From: Dioscorea cayenensis subsp. rotundata
Taxonomy: Eukaryota > Streptophyta > Magnoliopsida > Dioscoreales > Dioscoreaceae
Length of the DNA stretch: 64,000 nt
NCBI RefSeq assembly: GCF_009730915.1
Contig: NC_052483.1
Location: forward strand, 7,936,001-8,000,000
Direction of reading: 5' to 3'
The first letter of the stretch is position 1. Every line of letters starts with the position of its first letter. The position numbers were made by a program, and so were the translations under genes. The notes under the pieces were generated by a model. The model worked only from the letters and a program-made list of their open reading frames with translations, ran no database searches and had not been told where the DNA came from. This document shows, piece after piece, positions 48,912-60,757 of the stretch.

Positions 48912-50012
48912 GAAGGGCCCTCATTTTAGACTATTCGGTGCATTAAGAAAAGACTTTCAAAGTTAGACAAAGTCCATAAGTAATTCTTGGCAATATGTAA
49001 GTGAAAATAAGAAATAAACAATATTTTACATATATATATATATATATATATATGTGCTTCCAAATAAATCCCAACATGCTAACAAAGCACAACTTACTTG
49101 AAAATATAGTTTGAATGAAGATACAACCCAACGATTAATGTCTTCAATCGATCAACTTTCAAGCCACACTAAACTTAGAAAATACATAAGATAGTAATTG
49201 TAAACAGACCTCAAACTTGGAAACCAAATAATAATGTCTTCACACCGACATAAATAAGAAACCAATCAAAGTGTTCAAATTTGAGAAAAAAACCCAGAAA
49301 CAATATGAGCAATCCAGAACATAATTGCACAGTAAATTTGGTAGATCACTAATTAATCGCAATCGCAAAGAGAAGTTGTAGTTCTGAGAAGCTTTTGGAG
49401 ATGGAAAACCCAATAAATTATAGACCTGTCAAAGGGATGACATGATTTCACAATGTTATAAGTTGCACATTGAATTTGAAAACAAAGAAGAAAAGAACAA
49501 CTTCTCCAAATGATCTTACTTGGTTTGAGCATGAGATAATCTCTAACTTGAGCAAATGAAAAAAATGGCATCTTACTAGGCTTGAACTAATCTGAGTCTT
49601 ACTTCACAGACAAGAATATTCAACAAATTAATCATTTTTAATAAGTTGATGTTACTAATTTTAGTTACATACTTGTACATATATATCCTTCCATGCTTCA
49701 AACAATGTCCATGCATTTAATAATAATCCAATTCTTGGTGTTATAGTGGGTGCATATTGGTAAACTATATAAATACTAACATTCAAAGATGATAATAAGG
49801 CAGAGAAAAAGGCATACATATGCCCGATTAATAAAATGCCCCTTCCAAAGTAAAATCTTATGGAGTTAATAATGCATAAATAATGAATTTTAAAGCTCCT
49901 GATATATATATATATATATTAAAAGAACTCAGCATGAATAGTAAAAAAGTATTCTATAATTTTTACAAAAATTGTTATGTAATAGTGATTGATTAATGAA
50001 TAGAAAATTATA
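48912..50012. other. Spacer with TA microsatellites, no gene seen
   Basis: (TA)n runs at about 49029-49053 and 49904-49919; otherwise nothing recognised. Confidence 0.6.
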
Positions 50013-52613
50013 TTAATAACTTGTTTTAACATTCATGAATCCACAGTACATATGAAGAAGTAGGAAATAATAAAAGCAAAGCATGAAACTCACTAGATAG
50101 AAAATTTGCCGAAGGTGAGATGGGATGGTGGCATCATCCCTCTCTAAGCTTTCCCAACATTTTCTCTCACAATAAATGTCTGTCATTCCTTGATTGTTGT
50201 TAATGCTACTCTTGAAGGGTAACTTCTTAAGACATTGAGGCACCCGAAGCCATGAAAGTCGAGGGAAATCCAATGTGAAATTGCTTATGCTCACTAATTT
50301 TGGTAGGTGATATAAATCTAAATTTCGCAGGGCAGGAAACATTGGGCGTTCGGAGATTTGTTGTTGTTGGATTTCTCTCTCCTCGATGTAAAACAATGTT
50401 TCTATCTCTTCACAATCCTCTACAACATGATTTGTAAGTTGAGGGAAATGCAATGCAAAATTGTTTATGCTCACCAATTTTGGTAGGTCAGATATTACTA
50501 AAGATTGTAATGCAGGGAATGTTGGGCCGCATTCCGAGACTTCTTGTTGTTGGATTTCTTTGTTGTCGATGTAAAACAATGTTTCTATTTTTGGACAATC
50601 TTCTATAAGTAAAAGAGATAGACATGGGAGATGGAGGACCCAAGCTAAATTATCCAAATTACATCTTGATATAGATAACCTCTTCAACACATGAAAAAAT
50701 TTTAGAGGCGATAGATCTCTCCAAATAATTTTCTGCAGTTTTTCAACATTAGAGATATTGAGGTAATTGAGATGACTCTCACTTCCATTCATCACAAGCT
50801 CCTTAAGCTCTTGGCATGAACGAATTATCAGTTCCAGCAAGAATCCATGATCTTTGCAGCTTAAAGTATCCAATGAAAGATAGATCATGTTATCCAAATT
50901 GGCTAGACAAAGCCGAGTAGTCGGCAAACATTAGAGTTGTTGGAGAACCTCTTGTGATACTACACGCATTCCTATTGCTTTGATGTTCATGTGTTTCTTT
51001 AATTCTATTGGTTTTACCCACCCATATGGATAAATGTCAATGACCTTCAACCTCTGTAATCTTAACATGAGACCATCCTTTACCTTACTAAGCTTTCTCG
51101 AATTTCTGCATATCAAAAATTGCAATTTATTCAAATATACCAACTCCTTTGGAAGTGATGAGATATTCGTAAATGAAATGTTTAGGTATTGTAAATTAAC
51201 CAAACATTGGATGTCCTTTGGAAGCTCTTCGATACCAGTGTATGAAAGATCCAAATATGTCAAATTTGGCATCTGTCTGAAAAATCCTTCAAAAATATTT
51301 GTGAAACAAGAATTATTTTGTATCATTAAACACAACAAATCAGAACACTGATGAGACAAAATTGGCAAAAGCTCCACCTCACCACTTATAATCACTCGGT
51401 TCACAAATCTCCAATTTTCTGCATTGATTGATGGTATTTCAACTGTGAATGGATATTTTTTCACTATCCATTTATTCATGTTCATCCCACAATCTGATGC
51501 TATCCACACTGCCATCTCATGAATTACATCATGTACGATCACAGAATTATTACCAAAAGAATACAATAAACATGATTCCTCAAGATTCTTAAAGATATGC
51601 CTTGTTGTGCCATAAGCTTGTTGTAAATTGACAAAATCACCGATCAAGCCTAAATCCATCCATAATTCTAACAAACCATCTTTAGATAACCATCGCAAAA
51701 TGGAAGCACACAAGAAACACTCCTGAATATTTCTAGGTAGATTATCATAACTGAATTTCAAAATCGAAAGTAATGAATCCTCCACACCTTGAACTTTGGA
51801 AGGACCTGGATTCTTAAGCGAGATCAAAATAAATTCCCAATCTTGGACATTTTTTTTGTTTGACATGGCCTTACCAATTACTTTCAAAGCAAGTGGCAAA
51901 CCACCACACTTTCTCATCACCTGCCATGCTATTTCTTTAAACATTTCATCTGACTCAATAACATCTAGATTAACATTGTGCTTGAAAAGAGCCCATGCTT
52001 CATCATCTTCCAAGCATTCCACTTTAATCTTTTTGCTTGCTTCCATCCGAGCACACACATCTTCTGATCGAGTAGTGAAAATCACTTTATGCTGGTATTG
52101 TTTGGTGGAATTATCATCGCTATAAGGACATGGAATTCCAAGATTTATAAGATCTACTTCTTCCCATATATTATCCAAGAGCAATACAAAGTTGCTAATT
52201 TTTAAAACAGTGAAGATCTCTTCTGTACCAGCACGCTGCAAATTGAACCTTTTAGCAATCTGTTTTTGAAGCACTTCCAACTGAATATCTTTTGAAGCTT
52301 CGATAAATAACACATGATTGAATCCCATGTTTGCATCACCTGATAATGACTGGTTGATTTTTTTCAAGAGTGTAGTCTTGCCTACACCTCCAATGCCCCA
52401 TATGCCAATTATACCGACTGTTTCATCTGCCAGATAACTGCGAGCAATATCAACGTCGGAGCTGATTTTTTCCCCCACTGTTTTATATGATTTAGGGATT
52501 GGTTTAGGAGACCGTTGCTCTATGACTGAGACTTCTGATTATTCTCCTTTCAGCTGAGTTATTTCATCTAATACATTAACGAATTGTGTTACCTTCTCAT
52601 CTTTTTCTCTAAC
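50013..52613 (-). pseudogene. CC-NBS-LRR (RPS2/RPS5-type) gene 1, with in-frame stops
   Basis: This is an intracellular immune receptor of the coiled-coil NBS-LRR class. From the ATG at 52478: P-loop GIGGVGKTT at residues 28-36, kinase-2 LLLDNIW at about 99-105 (Trp end, typical of the CC class), RNBS-B KVIFTTRSEDVC at 131-142, GGLPLAL at 192-198, an MHD-like VHDVIHEMA, then LRRs. Two in-frame stops: TAA at 52539-52541, upstream in the same exon (acceptor at about 52614), cutting it from the CC part; and TAA at 50931-50933 in the LRR, after which the same frame continues to 50013. The frame holds otherwise, so decay is recent or residual truncated products exist. No CC exon was found upstream. 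Confidence 0.9.
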
Positions 52614-52853
52614 CTGTTTAAATCAATTCAGATGTTGTGAAACCAATATATACATATACATATTGTTATATTATAACAACTTGAAAACACAAACCAAAAC
52701 AAAAAATGTATAAGATGATTTTGAGAAAAGAATCATCTTGATTCAGCAAAAGAAAGAACATGTTTGACTATATAATAATTTTTTCCTACTGTTTAACTAC
52801 ATTATCCCTTTTTCTTATATTTGCAAAATATTTCAATGCGACCCATACATAAG
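52614..52853. other. Probable intron or upstream spacer of NLR gene 1
   Basis: AT-rich sequence beyond the splice acceptor at 52614; no coding signal seen. Confidence 0.4.
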
Positions 52854-52865
52854 AAATGGTCATTT

Positions 52866-53096
52866 GTCAACCATTGGATAGCTCAATGGTATGACACCAA
52901 AGTGTAAAGGGGAGGTCATGGGTTCAAATCCCTCCCCCAGCAGTACTGTTTCACATACTGTTTATACACGGTTCACCCAGGATTCTTATATTATTCTTCT
53001 ACTGAACATACACTGTACATCTGTGCTCCAGTACTATTTAATACTATTTATATTCATAAAAAATGGCGTTTGTCGCCTATTATTCCAAAAAAAAAA
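52866..53096 (+). mobile_element. tRNA-derived SINE
   Basis: Pol III box A TAGCTCAATGG (52879-52889) and box B GGTTCAAATCC (52921-52931) lie 31 bases apart. A non-tRNA body and an A-run at about 53087-53099 follow. The perfect 12-bp target duplication AAATGGTCATTT flanks it (52854-52865 and 53097-53108). It lies between the two NLR genes. Confidence 0.92.
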
Positions 53097-53108
53097 AAAT
53101 GGTCATTT

Positions 53109-53653
53109 TCTCCCATCAATAATATTTCATGTGTTATTTTTTTTTTAATTATTCTTTATGTGGCAACTAGCACGAACTAGCCTCAGAGTTCGTATCTGCA
53201 TTATTTTTATTTTTTATTTTTTTCCATTGGAGTGGATTCATCAAAATATTAATCCATATTAACATAATAAAAAAATATTTTTAAAAATTATTGTTAAATA
53301 AAAACTGTGTGACGTTGCTGACATAGCAAAATCAATCAATATGGTCAAATGCACCACTGCATGTATATTATATGATGCATGAAGAAATAATAATTAAAAA
53401 TCATTCATTTGTTAAATGGTATACTGAGTAGATGTTATAATAAAAATGATCGCTATCTAATCATTATATCCAATATTTAAAAATTATAGAACCAAAATTG
53501 AATAAAATGATAAAATACAAGTATGTAAAAATGCATTTAAACACATAAAATAAAAAATAAGATAGCAAAAGATAGAGAAATATGGCTAGAATTGATACAA
53601 ACCTCCCATCCATGAAAATAAACAAATAAATGAGCAAAACTTTCGATGATTAC
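53109..53653. other. Spacer between NLR genes
   Basis: AT-rich; no gene recognised. A further 3' exon of NLR gene 2 could be here, but I cannot define it. Confidence 0.4.
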
Positions 53654-55847
53654 CTCACCAAACAAAGATATTGTTGGAGAACCATCATGACCAGATGTTG
53701 GAGCAGGGTCAACTGCAAATAAAAATAACAAAAATATTTTTATTAGAACCCACACCACAATATTGACAAATAGTGATAAGCACTCTAATTTAAGAGTGTT
53801 AAGACAACATATGAATATAAGAATTCATTAGTTACAATAGCTTAATAGCTCACAATAAAAAATTTAAAATGAATAGAAAAATCCATGATTTTGAGAAATA
53901 CCAAAATATTCCACAATTTCTTTGTCTTTTGTGGGAACATTGCCAACTGGGATAAAATTAACAAGAATTTATATTTTTATTAGCAAAACACCACAATAAA
54001 AAATTGAAAATAAAGTAGATAGAATCCATTATTTTTGGAAAATACCAAAATATTCCGCAATTTCTTCGTCTTCTATAAGAAGATTGCCAACTGCAAATGA
54101 AAGTAACAAGAATATTTTTATTAATTAGCAACATACACCACAACACAAAAATTGAAACTAAAATAGAATAATCCATGATTTTGAAAAATACCAAAAAATT
54201 CTGCAATTTCTTCATCTTCTATAGTAACATTGCCAAGTGCAAATGAAAGTAACAAGAATATTTTTATTAATTAGCAACACACACCACAACACGAAAATTG
54301 AAACTAAAATAGAATAATTCATGATTTTGAAAAATACCAGAAAATTCTGCAATTTCTTCCTCTTCTGTGCTATTTGAGCAAAATTGGGATTGGATACTGG
54401 CATCATCCCACTCTAATATCTCCCACCATTTCTTCTCACATTTAATTAATAGGCCTTGGTTATTGGTGATATCGGGCTTGAATGGAAGCCTCTTCAGATT
54501 TGGACAGTCCTCCAAGTGAACCTTTGAAAGATGAGGGAAATCTAATGCACAACTGCTTATTTTCACTAGCTTTGGTAAATGAACTATTGTCAAATACTTT
54601 AATCTGGGGAACATAGTGATGGCGCTGTCTTCTTCAATTTCTCCCACCTCTTCATCTACCAATTCTTCCATCGCATTACAATTTTTTAATACCAAAATAC
54701 AGAGGAGCGGGAGATGCAAGACCCAATGAAGACTTGTCAAGGTGTGGCATGCTTCAATTTGGACAAGTTGAAGCATTGGAAAACCTTCTTTCGGCTCAAT
54801 CCTCCATACAAAACTTCTCAATTTTGGGAGATCAAATAATTTGAGAAACTTGAGATTTATCTTAGTTCCATTAGTAATCACCAAGTTTTGAATGGTAGTG
54901 CATGATCTGATTTGATATCTCTTCGGCCACCCATGACCTTCAATTGTTAAACTACTAAGTTGAAGTGTCCGCAAGCCTTCAATTTCTTGAATATTAATAT
55001 TGACAATTGGCAGGTGGGAGAGTTGTTGGAGGATCTCATAAGAAGATGCACACATTCCTATACCTTTCAAGCCTCTCAGTATCTCCAATTCCTTTGGTTC
55101 TACATACCCATATGGATATAGGTCAAGCACCTGTAGACTGTACAAATTTGATAATAGCCCAGCCTGTAATTTGCCTAGAAACAGATATCCACAAAAAAGG
55201 TATTTCAATTTTTTCAAATTTCCCAGCTCTTGCGGAAGTGATTTGATTTTTGTGCGTGATATGTCAAGAAACTCAAGGTTAAACAAATGTGTGATGATCT
55301 CAATTGGGAGCTCATGAATTCTAGTGGAAGATATATTCAAGTATGTGAGATTTGGCATTTGTCTAAGAAAGATTTTTGGCAGATTTTCTAGTCTTTGATT
55401 ATGCTGAATGTTCAAACTCAAGAGGCTTGGGCACTCAAACTGCAACTGAGGCAAACAATTCATATCACAGTTGACTATTGACACTCGTTCCAGCTCAAAC
55501 CATGTCTCCACCTCCTCCAATGATAACTGTTCTACATTAATGTTTTGTCTAACAAACCATGGCTTGTTGCTAGCACCCCCAACTCCTATGGCTATCCATT
55601 GGACCATGCCATGTATTATTTCATGTACCTTAGCTACTCTTTTATTATCATGAGTTACTACCAAACTTGCATCCTCCAAGATTTCAAGGATATAGCATCC
55701 ATGCATGTAAGCTTCAGATAAAGAATCAAAGCAGGAGATCAGTCCAAACCCTAACCAACATTTAATTATATCTTCAGTTGAGATGAGCTTTTTTTTAGGC
55801 CACAAGCAGAAATATAAGAAACACTGTTGAAGGGTTTTATTGACTAG
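53654..55847 (-). pseudogene. NLR gene 2, LRR and C-terminal part, cut by CACTA-3
   Basis: The minus strand encodes the winged-helix and LRR part of a second RPS2/RPS5-type receptor. It starts directly at the transposon edge (LVNKTLQQCFLYFCLWP), then IIKCWLGFGLI, an MHD-like VHEIIHGMVQWIA, and about 14 LRRs with LPxLxxLxL spacing to DDASIQSQFCS. The LRR exon ends at 54338 (donor GTATTT). Downstream come three 45-nt exon cassettes (54192-54236, 54046-54090, 53902-53946) and a 59-nt exon 53654-53712 (DPAPTSGHDGSPTISLF) with donor GTAATC. No internal stop is seen in the LRR exon. The N-terminal half is at 62384-62683 and beyond. Confidence 0.9.
53902..54382 (-). repeat. Tandem 144-146-bp repeats carrying symmetric 45-nt exon cassettes
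   Basis: Four copies of a 45-nt coding unit lie at 54338-54382 (fused to the LRR exon), 54192-54236, 54046-54090 and 53902-53946. The last three are separated by near-identical intron sequence. Each would add 15 residues such as GNLLIEDEEIAEYF in phase 1. Donors are GTATTT in all. Acceptors are CAG for the last two, but the first detached copy has TTTGCAC instead of TTTGCAG and so is probably skipped. Confidence 0.85.
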
Positions 55848-55879
55848 CACTACACCAAAAAAGTGTTTTTGAGGCGGTT

Positions 55880-56390
55880 TTAAAGCCCTATAGAGGTGGT
55901 TATAACCGCCTTTATAGGTATAGTGTTGGTTTTTTTACCCGCCTCTAAACCGTCTCGTATCAAGCCGGCTCTACACTTTAGAGCCGGTTTGTACCAACCG
56001 TTGGGGTAAGTTTTATTTACGGAAGCGGTTTTTAATAACAAGAGTAGAGGCGGTTATAACCGCCTCTATAGCTACTAAGTTTTCATTACCTTCCAATAGT
56101 TTTAGAGGCGGTTATAACCGTCTCTATAGCTATTAAGTTTTCTTTACCTTTCAATAGTTATAGAGGCGGTTATAACCGTCTCTATAACTACTAAGTTTTC
56201 ATTACTTTCTTATACGTGGTAAAGGCGGTTATAACCGCTTCTATAGTTACTAATTTTTCATTAATCGTTTTAGAGGTGGTTATAACCACCTCTAAAAATT
56301 ATTAGTAGAGGCGGTTATAACCGCCTCTATAGCTAATAATATCTTGCATGTTCATACTTTTAAAGGTGGTTATAATCACCTCTAAATTTG
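55880..56390. repeat. Subterminal palindromes of CACTA-3
   Basis: Near-perfect copies of GAGGCGGTTATAACCGCCTC occur near 55890, 56045, 56103, 56163, 56221, 56273, 56307 and 56363, separated by 35-60 bp with words such as CTACTAAGTTTTCATTA. Several carry compensatory pairs (GGTGG with CCACC), keeping the palindrome. Confidence 0.9.
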
Positions 56391-56999
56391 TTCATTGAAT
56401 TGAATTAAATTTTAATTTTTTTCCAATTAATAATAAATAAATTTGTTAACCTGTAAATTAAAAACATAAAATTTTCATTATATACAAAAATATACTAAAT
56501 TCAATTTCATTGACCATTATTGACATGTTATGAATTAAAGTGTAATGTATTTTGAGTAATAACAAAATATAAGTGTTTTACACTATTTGTGTACTTTCAT
56601 TAAAAAATATTTTTTGAGTTAATTACACAAAGTAAAAAAGCTTCATGTATCCTCTCATCTTGAACCCTCTTGATCTTTAACCATAAATTCTCCAAAATCT
56701 GCAAAAATATTAAACAAAATCCAATTTTATTCAATCAAAATCCAATCTTGTATTTAGAATGACCAAATAAAACATACACACAATACAAAACTATACTAAG
56801 CGGAATTTAGGTTTTAGCTTGGTACTATTTTTGGAAGTCATTAAACCTACACACATGACTGAAAATAAAGAAAATACATCCAACACAAAGAGACCCAAAG
56901 AAAGGGCCCCAGATAGGAGGGAAACTTCCCAGCAAGATGCATATCAAGATGCAGAGATGAATACCTATATACCTATCTGATTAACATACCATTGCCCAT
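56391..56999. other. CACTA-3 interior without recognised gene
   Basis: AT-rich; probably intron or flank of the captured PEX14 segment. Nothing else recognised. Confidence 0.5.
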
Positions 57000-58470
57000 T
57001 GAATGCACTCCTATCGATTTATCCTCATATCGGCCATTCTCTGTTCTCATTTCCAATTCTCGAATAGATTTGGACATGGATTTCATCTCCTTCATTTGCA
57101 TATCCATCATCTCCATAAAAAGTTCAAGACGCTTCCTCTCTACAGATACATGGAATGAAAAATGATAAATTTTTTTTAAAAGCCATATAAGAAATATATG
57201 ATTGAACCAAAAAGATTAAAAAAATGTAGGACCTTCATTTTTTGCATTTACTAATTCTTGATCTGCCTTAGCCACAATAGCAGCTGCAGAAGCGGCAGCT
57301 TTTGCAGCTTTTGCAGCTTCTGCAGCTTCTTCAGCAAGGCTGCTCTTCAATTCTACTTCCTTTTTGGATTCTCTATCTTTTTCAACAACCCTCTGAACCA
57401 AAGATTGCAGCCTAGGAACAACCATTTTCTACAAGGAAAAAACAAGGAACACAATGCATTATAAACAAAACAAACTGTCATAAATTGCACAAGATGAATA
57501 AATGCAAAAGCAGTTTCTGCTCCAGAAGCAATTGCTGGATAGACCACAAAGATAATATAAATGCGAACGCAGTTTTTGGGTAAAGAGTTATGTGATACCT
57601 TAAAAAGAACACCAGTTGCTGCTCTAGAAGCAGTAAGAACACCTATTGCAAACAAAGCATGGTTCCACTGAAGCCGGGGTTGCTGCAAACTAGCACCCAG
57701 AGAAGAACCACCAGCAACAGGCTGCAAGGCTGGAGATGGATTGGGCTGGCTTACTGTAAGGAAATAGAAAATCAGAATTTATAATCCACAGACCTCCATG
57801 TCAAGAAAGGCGTGATAAATGCTAAATATTTCTGAAGAAAACTACTCATGGAGAGACAATGTTAAAATAATAGAAGCTACAATATAAACGCAACCTTGCA
57901 AGCAGATACATTATATGCATTCAATGCATCAATTTTATGTCACATATTGAGAAACAAATAAACAAAATTTGAAATCCATAGAAAAAGAACCCTGTTTTTT
58001 TTCCACCAAAATTTAAGCAACAATAGTTGTTATGCGCAAACAGAGAAACACTTATGATCACCTTGATTAGCTTGGTTTGTGGTGTTAGTCCCTGCACCTG
58101 CGGCATTTGAAGGTGCTGAATCCTGCAAGTCATCACAAAACCAAATCCAATAGTAAGAACTTATAAAAACCATGAAGAATTATACCACCAAAAACAAGCA
58201 CACTGTCAGATGATATAAGGCTTACAGGAACACGGCGGAAGGCCTCATCAATTTCCTCTTTTGAAAGGCCTTTCTTTTCGAGGAAAGCACACCGGAAAAT
58301 CACTGGAGAGCCCTTTACTTTGGGATGAGATAAAAAATTGACAGCATTTTGCACTTGCTCCTCCCTCATCGATTGCGGGATAGCAAATGGTGGCCTTCCA
58401 GAAGATTCATGGGACACCTCTTCTTTAACACTCTCACCTCCATTGCTCATTGGGTTCAATGGATTGCTCT
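57000..58470 (-). pseudogene. PEX14: Captured PEX14 (peroxin) 5' half with introns
   Basis: PEX14 docks PEX5 at the peroxisome membrane. Five exons with GT/AG borders are kept in order: 58226-58470 (REEQVQNAVNFLSHPKVKGS, then KGLSKEEIDEAFRRVP), 58062-58122, about 57599-57753 (WNHALFAIGVLTASRAATG, the membrane segment), 57233-57428 (SLAEEAAEAAKAAKAAASAA), and 57000-57139 (MQMKEMKSMSKSIRELE). Together they cover roughly the N-terminal half of the protein. The normal N-terminal exon and the whole C-terminal half are absent. The kept reading frames show no stop that I can see. It lies inside a transposon, so I infer a captured copy, not the functional locus. Confidence 0.9.
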
Positions 58471-59013
58471 CTGAAATCAAAATCAAGAAAGAAACAACAA
58501 TAAAATACAATTAGGACTTCCTCTTCCTCATAAAGCATCATACCGATACCGATTCTCCAATTTCATATCTCAGATGAAAAACCCAAAAATAGTACCAAGC
58601 TAAAACCTAAATTCTGTACTCGCAAGTTAAAAAAAATCGAATTTTTTTTTTCTTGGTAGAAGTCATAACATTTAATGATAACAATGATCATACAACAGAT
58701 AAGGAACCTTTTAACATAAGCTAGTGGCTAGTATAACTAGTTTAATGTAGACATTTAAAGTATTGCAAAATATACTAGTAAGTTTACTGCACATGATAGG
58801 TTTATCTGCAGAAAAGAAAATAAACAAGTGAGAGACACATGGTAGGGCTAACTGATAACTATTTGAGGGTCAAAAGATGCATGCATATAATGGGATCCAA
58901 ATTTGAGGTTGATGGGCATGTGTCACATGTTAAAGCTAATGCCCGTGCATTGTATTTTTGGTCTCAGAATCTTGACTTGTGAATGTGATCAAGTGTGGAC
59001 CCTATTCATTTTC

Positions 59014-59069
59014 ATTATATACCCTCATTGGCAATGACAATGGATGAACTGAAACTGGAAAGTAAGGAA
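59014..59069. repeat. 56-bp direct repeat, copy 1
   Basis: Matches 59996-60051 at 53 of 56 positions (shared core GGATGAACTGAAACTGGAAA). The two copies bracket the strictosidine-synthase-like segment. Confidence 0.9.
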
Positions 59070-59269
59070 ACTGAAACAATACCCCATTTATAAGCTGATG
59101 ACCTGAATCAGATGCAACAAGTAATGATTCAGTTGGTGCACTTGGGTTTTAATTTTTCATATCACATATATTATTTTCTTTAATTTGAGAATAATGAAGA
59201 AGATTTTCAAAGAGCTAACAGCATTAATAATAAAAAGAAAAAAAAAAGAAAACCATAAATTAGAATAAT

Positions 59270-59906
59270 TCATTTTCTTTGGAAATGAGTACTGTTATCA
59301 GTGAAATAAACCATGTCATTCTGTTGATCAACATCCAAACCATTAGTGAGCCCAAATGGTTGATCATCAACAGCCATAGTAGCTACAGCAACCTGTGCTA
59401 CCTCTCCTCCCTCAAGTCCAATAGTTAATAATCCAAAATAAGCATCAGTGATGTAAAGATCACCGGTGCCTTTATTAAACTGCAACCCCAATGGCCTCCC
59501 ATATTTACTCTCTAAACTTACATGGAAATATTTTATGCTATCATAGTTACTTGTCCTGAAAATACAGTAATTAAAACAATAGTAAAAAATTCATAAGATA
59601 TTATCTTAAGTAGTTATATATGTATCTGTATTATATATATATATATATATACCTGATGTTTGAAGTGGTGGCAAACTCTTGCCAACCAAGACTACAGCCT
59701 CTCCATTTGAGTATATGGCCATTAGAGATGCCAGTGTAGGGGCCTTTGCCATCGGTGTCGAAGGTGATGCTTTCAGGGGCCAAAGCTGATGAGAGAAGGA
59801 GCTTGTCTTGGACATGGAGGTTGGCAATATCCCTTTCAAGCAATGCACAGGTTAATGAGTTTTCTAGTGTGAAGAAGATGATGAGAAAGATGGTCAAATT
59901 TTTCAT
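59270..59906 (-). pseudogene. Captured strictosidine-synthase-like exons
   Basis: Two exons of a strictosidine-synthase-like (six-bladed beta-propeller) protein. Exon 1 (59906-59653) begins with a signal-peptide-like start (MKNLTIFLIIFFTLE) and has APESITFDTDGKGPYTG and GHILKW. Exon 2 (59555 to about 59270) has YGRPLGLQFNKGTGDLYIT, DAYFGLLTIG, TNGLDVD and VYFTDNST. The intron starts with a (TA)n at the donor. The family is about 330-380 residues; here about 180 remain and a stop follows soon after the FTDNST block. Despite the family name, most members do not make strictosidine. Confidence 0.88.
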
Positions 59907-59995
59907 TACTGGTGTTTATACTTCAAAAGGCAAAAAAGATGACAGAGTTTAGTAGTTAGAATAAATTTTGCCAATTATTTTTTCTCATGCCTAAG

Positions 59996-60051
59996 ATTAT
60001 ATACCCTCATTGACCATGGCAATGGATGAACTGAAACTGGAAAGTAAGGAA
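59996..60051. repeat. 56-bp direct repeat, copy 2
   Basis: Partner of 59014-59069. It overlaps the point where the glutathione-transferase frame leaves its family sequence (after VNMEHI). Confidence 0.9.
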
Positions 60052-60757
60052 TCAAACATAATGTGTTCCATGTTAACGGAGCTGTTCATGCCTTTGGTTT
60101 GGTATATGTCTTTGGTGTAGTTGAACAGATTTGGATACTCTCGTATCAGCTTCTTGTTGCATTTGAAATGATCAACATAAACCTGCATGAAATATGAAAG
60201 AATGAGGCGAGTTAGCAACTAAAGCATTATCAACAAAATTATGCAAGGAAACTGGCTCAGTAAATTGAGTTTTGTCAAAGTAAAATAGTTAAGACTTAAG
60301 AGGAGTAATTCTTAATGCCAATTCTGGAAATTGACTGAAAAATTATTATCAAATTCTGACTTCGGCCGTGCTTTATTTTGTTAGCAATTAAACAAAGGAA
60401 AAGCAGTGCATCCAATATGCTACATTTGATTTGAATACTAGTTTCTAGGATATACTTGCTTAATGTAAAGCTACAATTAATAAGACACTTCTAATTTGAA
60501 TACTAGAAATTGCATCTTCTTTTAGAATTGAAAAAAATTTTGCTTCCAGTTACAAAAACTAAATATTGTACAAGGCCCTCGAAATACCATTACAAAATGT
60601 GGTTAAAGTCATCGTGACCAAAAAAAGAATATATTCTTCACTTAAGAGATGAACTGTACCTCATCAAATCTTATAAGAGTGACAAACAAGCGGACATCGA
60701 CCTTCACCAACACATTCCCACAAATGTACCACTCGCTTGCTAAGTATCTCTTCACCC
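60052..60757 (-). pseudogene. Captured ECM4-type glutathione transferase exons
   Basis: Two exons match glutathionyl-hydroquinone reductases (ECM4/YqjG type, omega-like GST). Exon 1, from about 60755 to 60660, reads WYICGNVLVKVDVRLFVTL and IRFDE, the alpha-helical domain start. Exon 2, from 60182, reads VDHFKCNKKLIREYPNLFN and YTKDIYQTKGMNSSVNMEHI. The thioredoxin-like N-terminal domain with the catalytic Cys and the C-terminal tail are absent. After MEHI the sequence departs from the family at the 56-bp direct repeat. Confidence 0.88.

Noticed and set aside
52874..52945. Functional tRNA gene
   Set aside because: Boxes A and B are present, but cloverleaf pairing is poor and a SINE body, A-tail and target duplication follow.
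55880..56390. Regularly spaced palindromes looked like a CRISPR array
   Set aside because: Plant DNA; repeats are imperfect, spacers are related to each other, and the array abuts a CACTA terminus.
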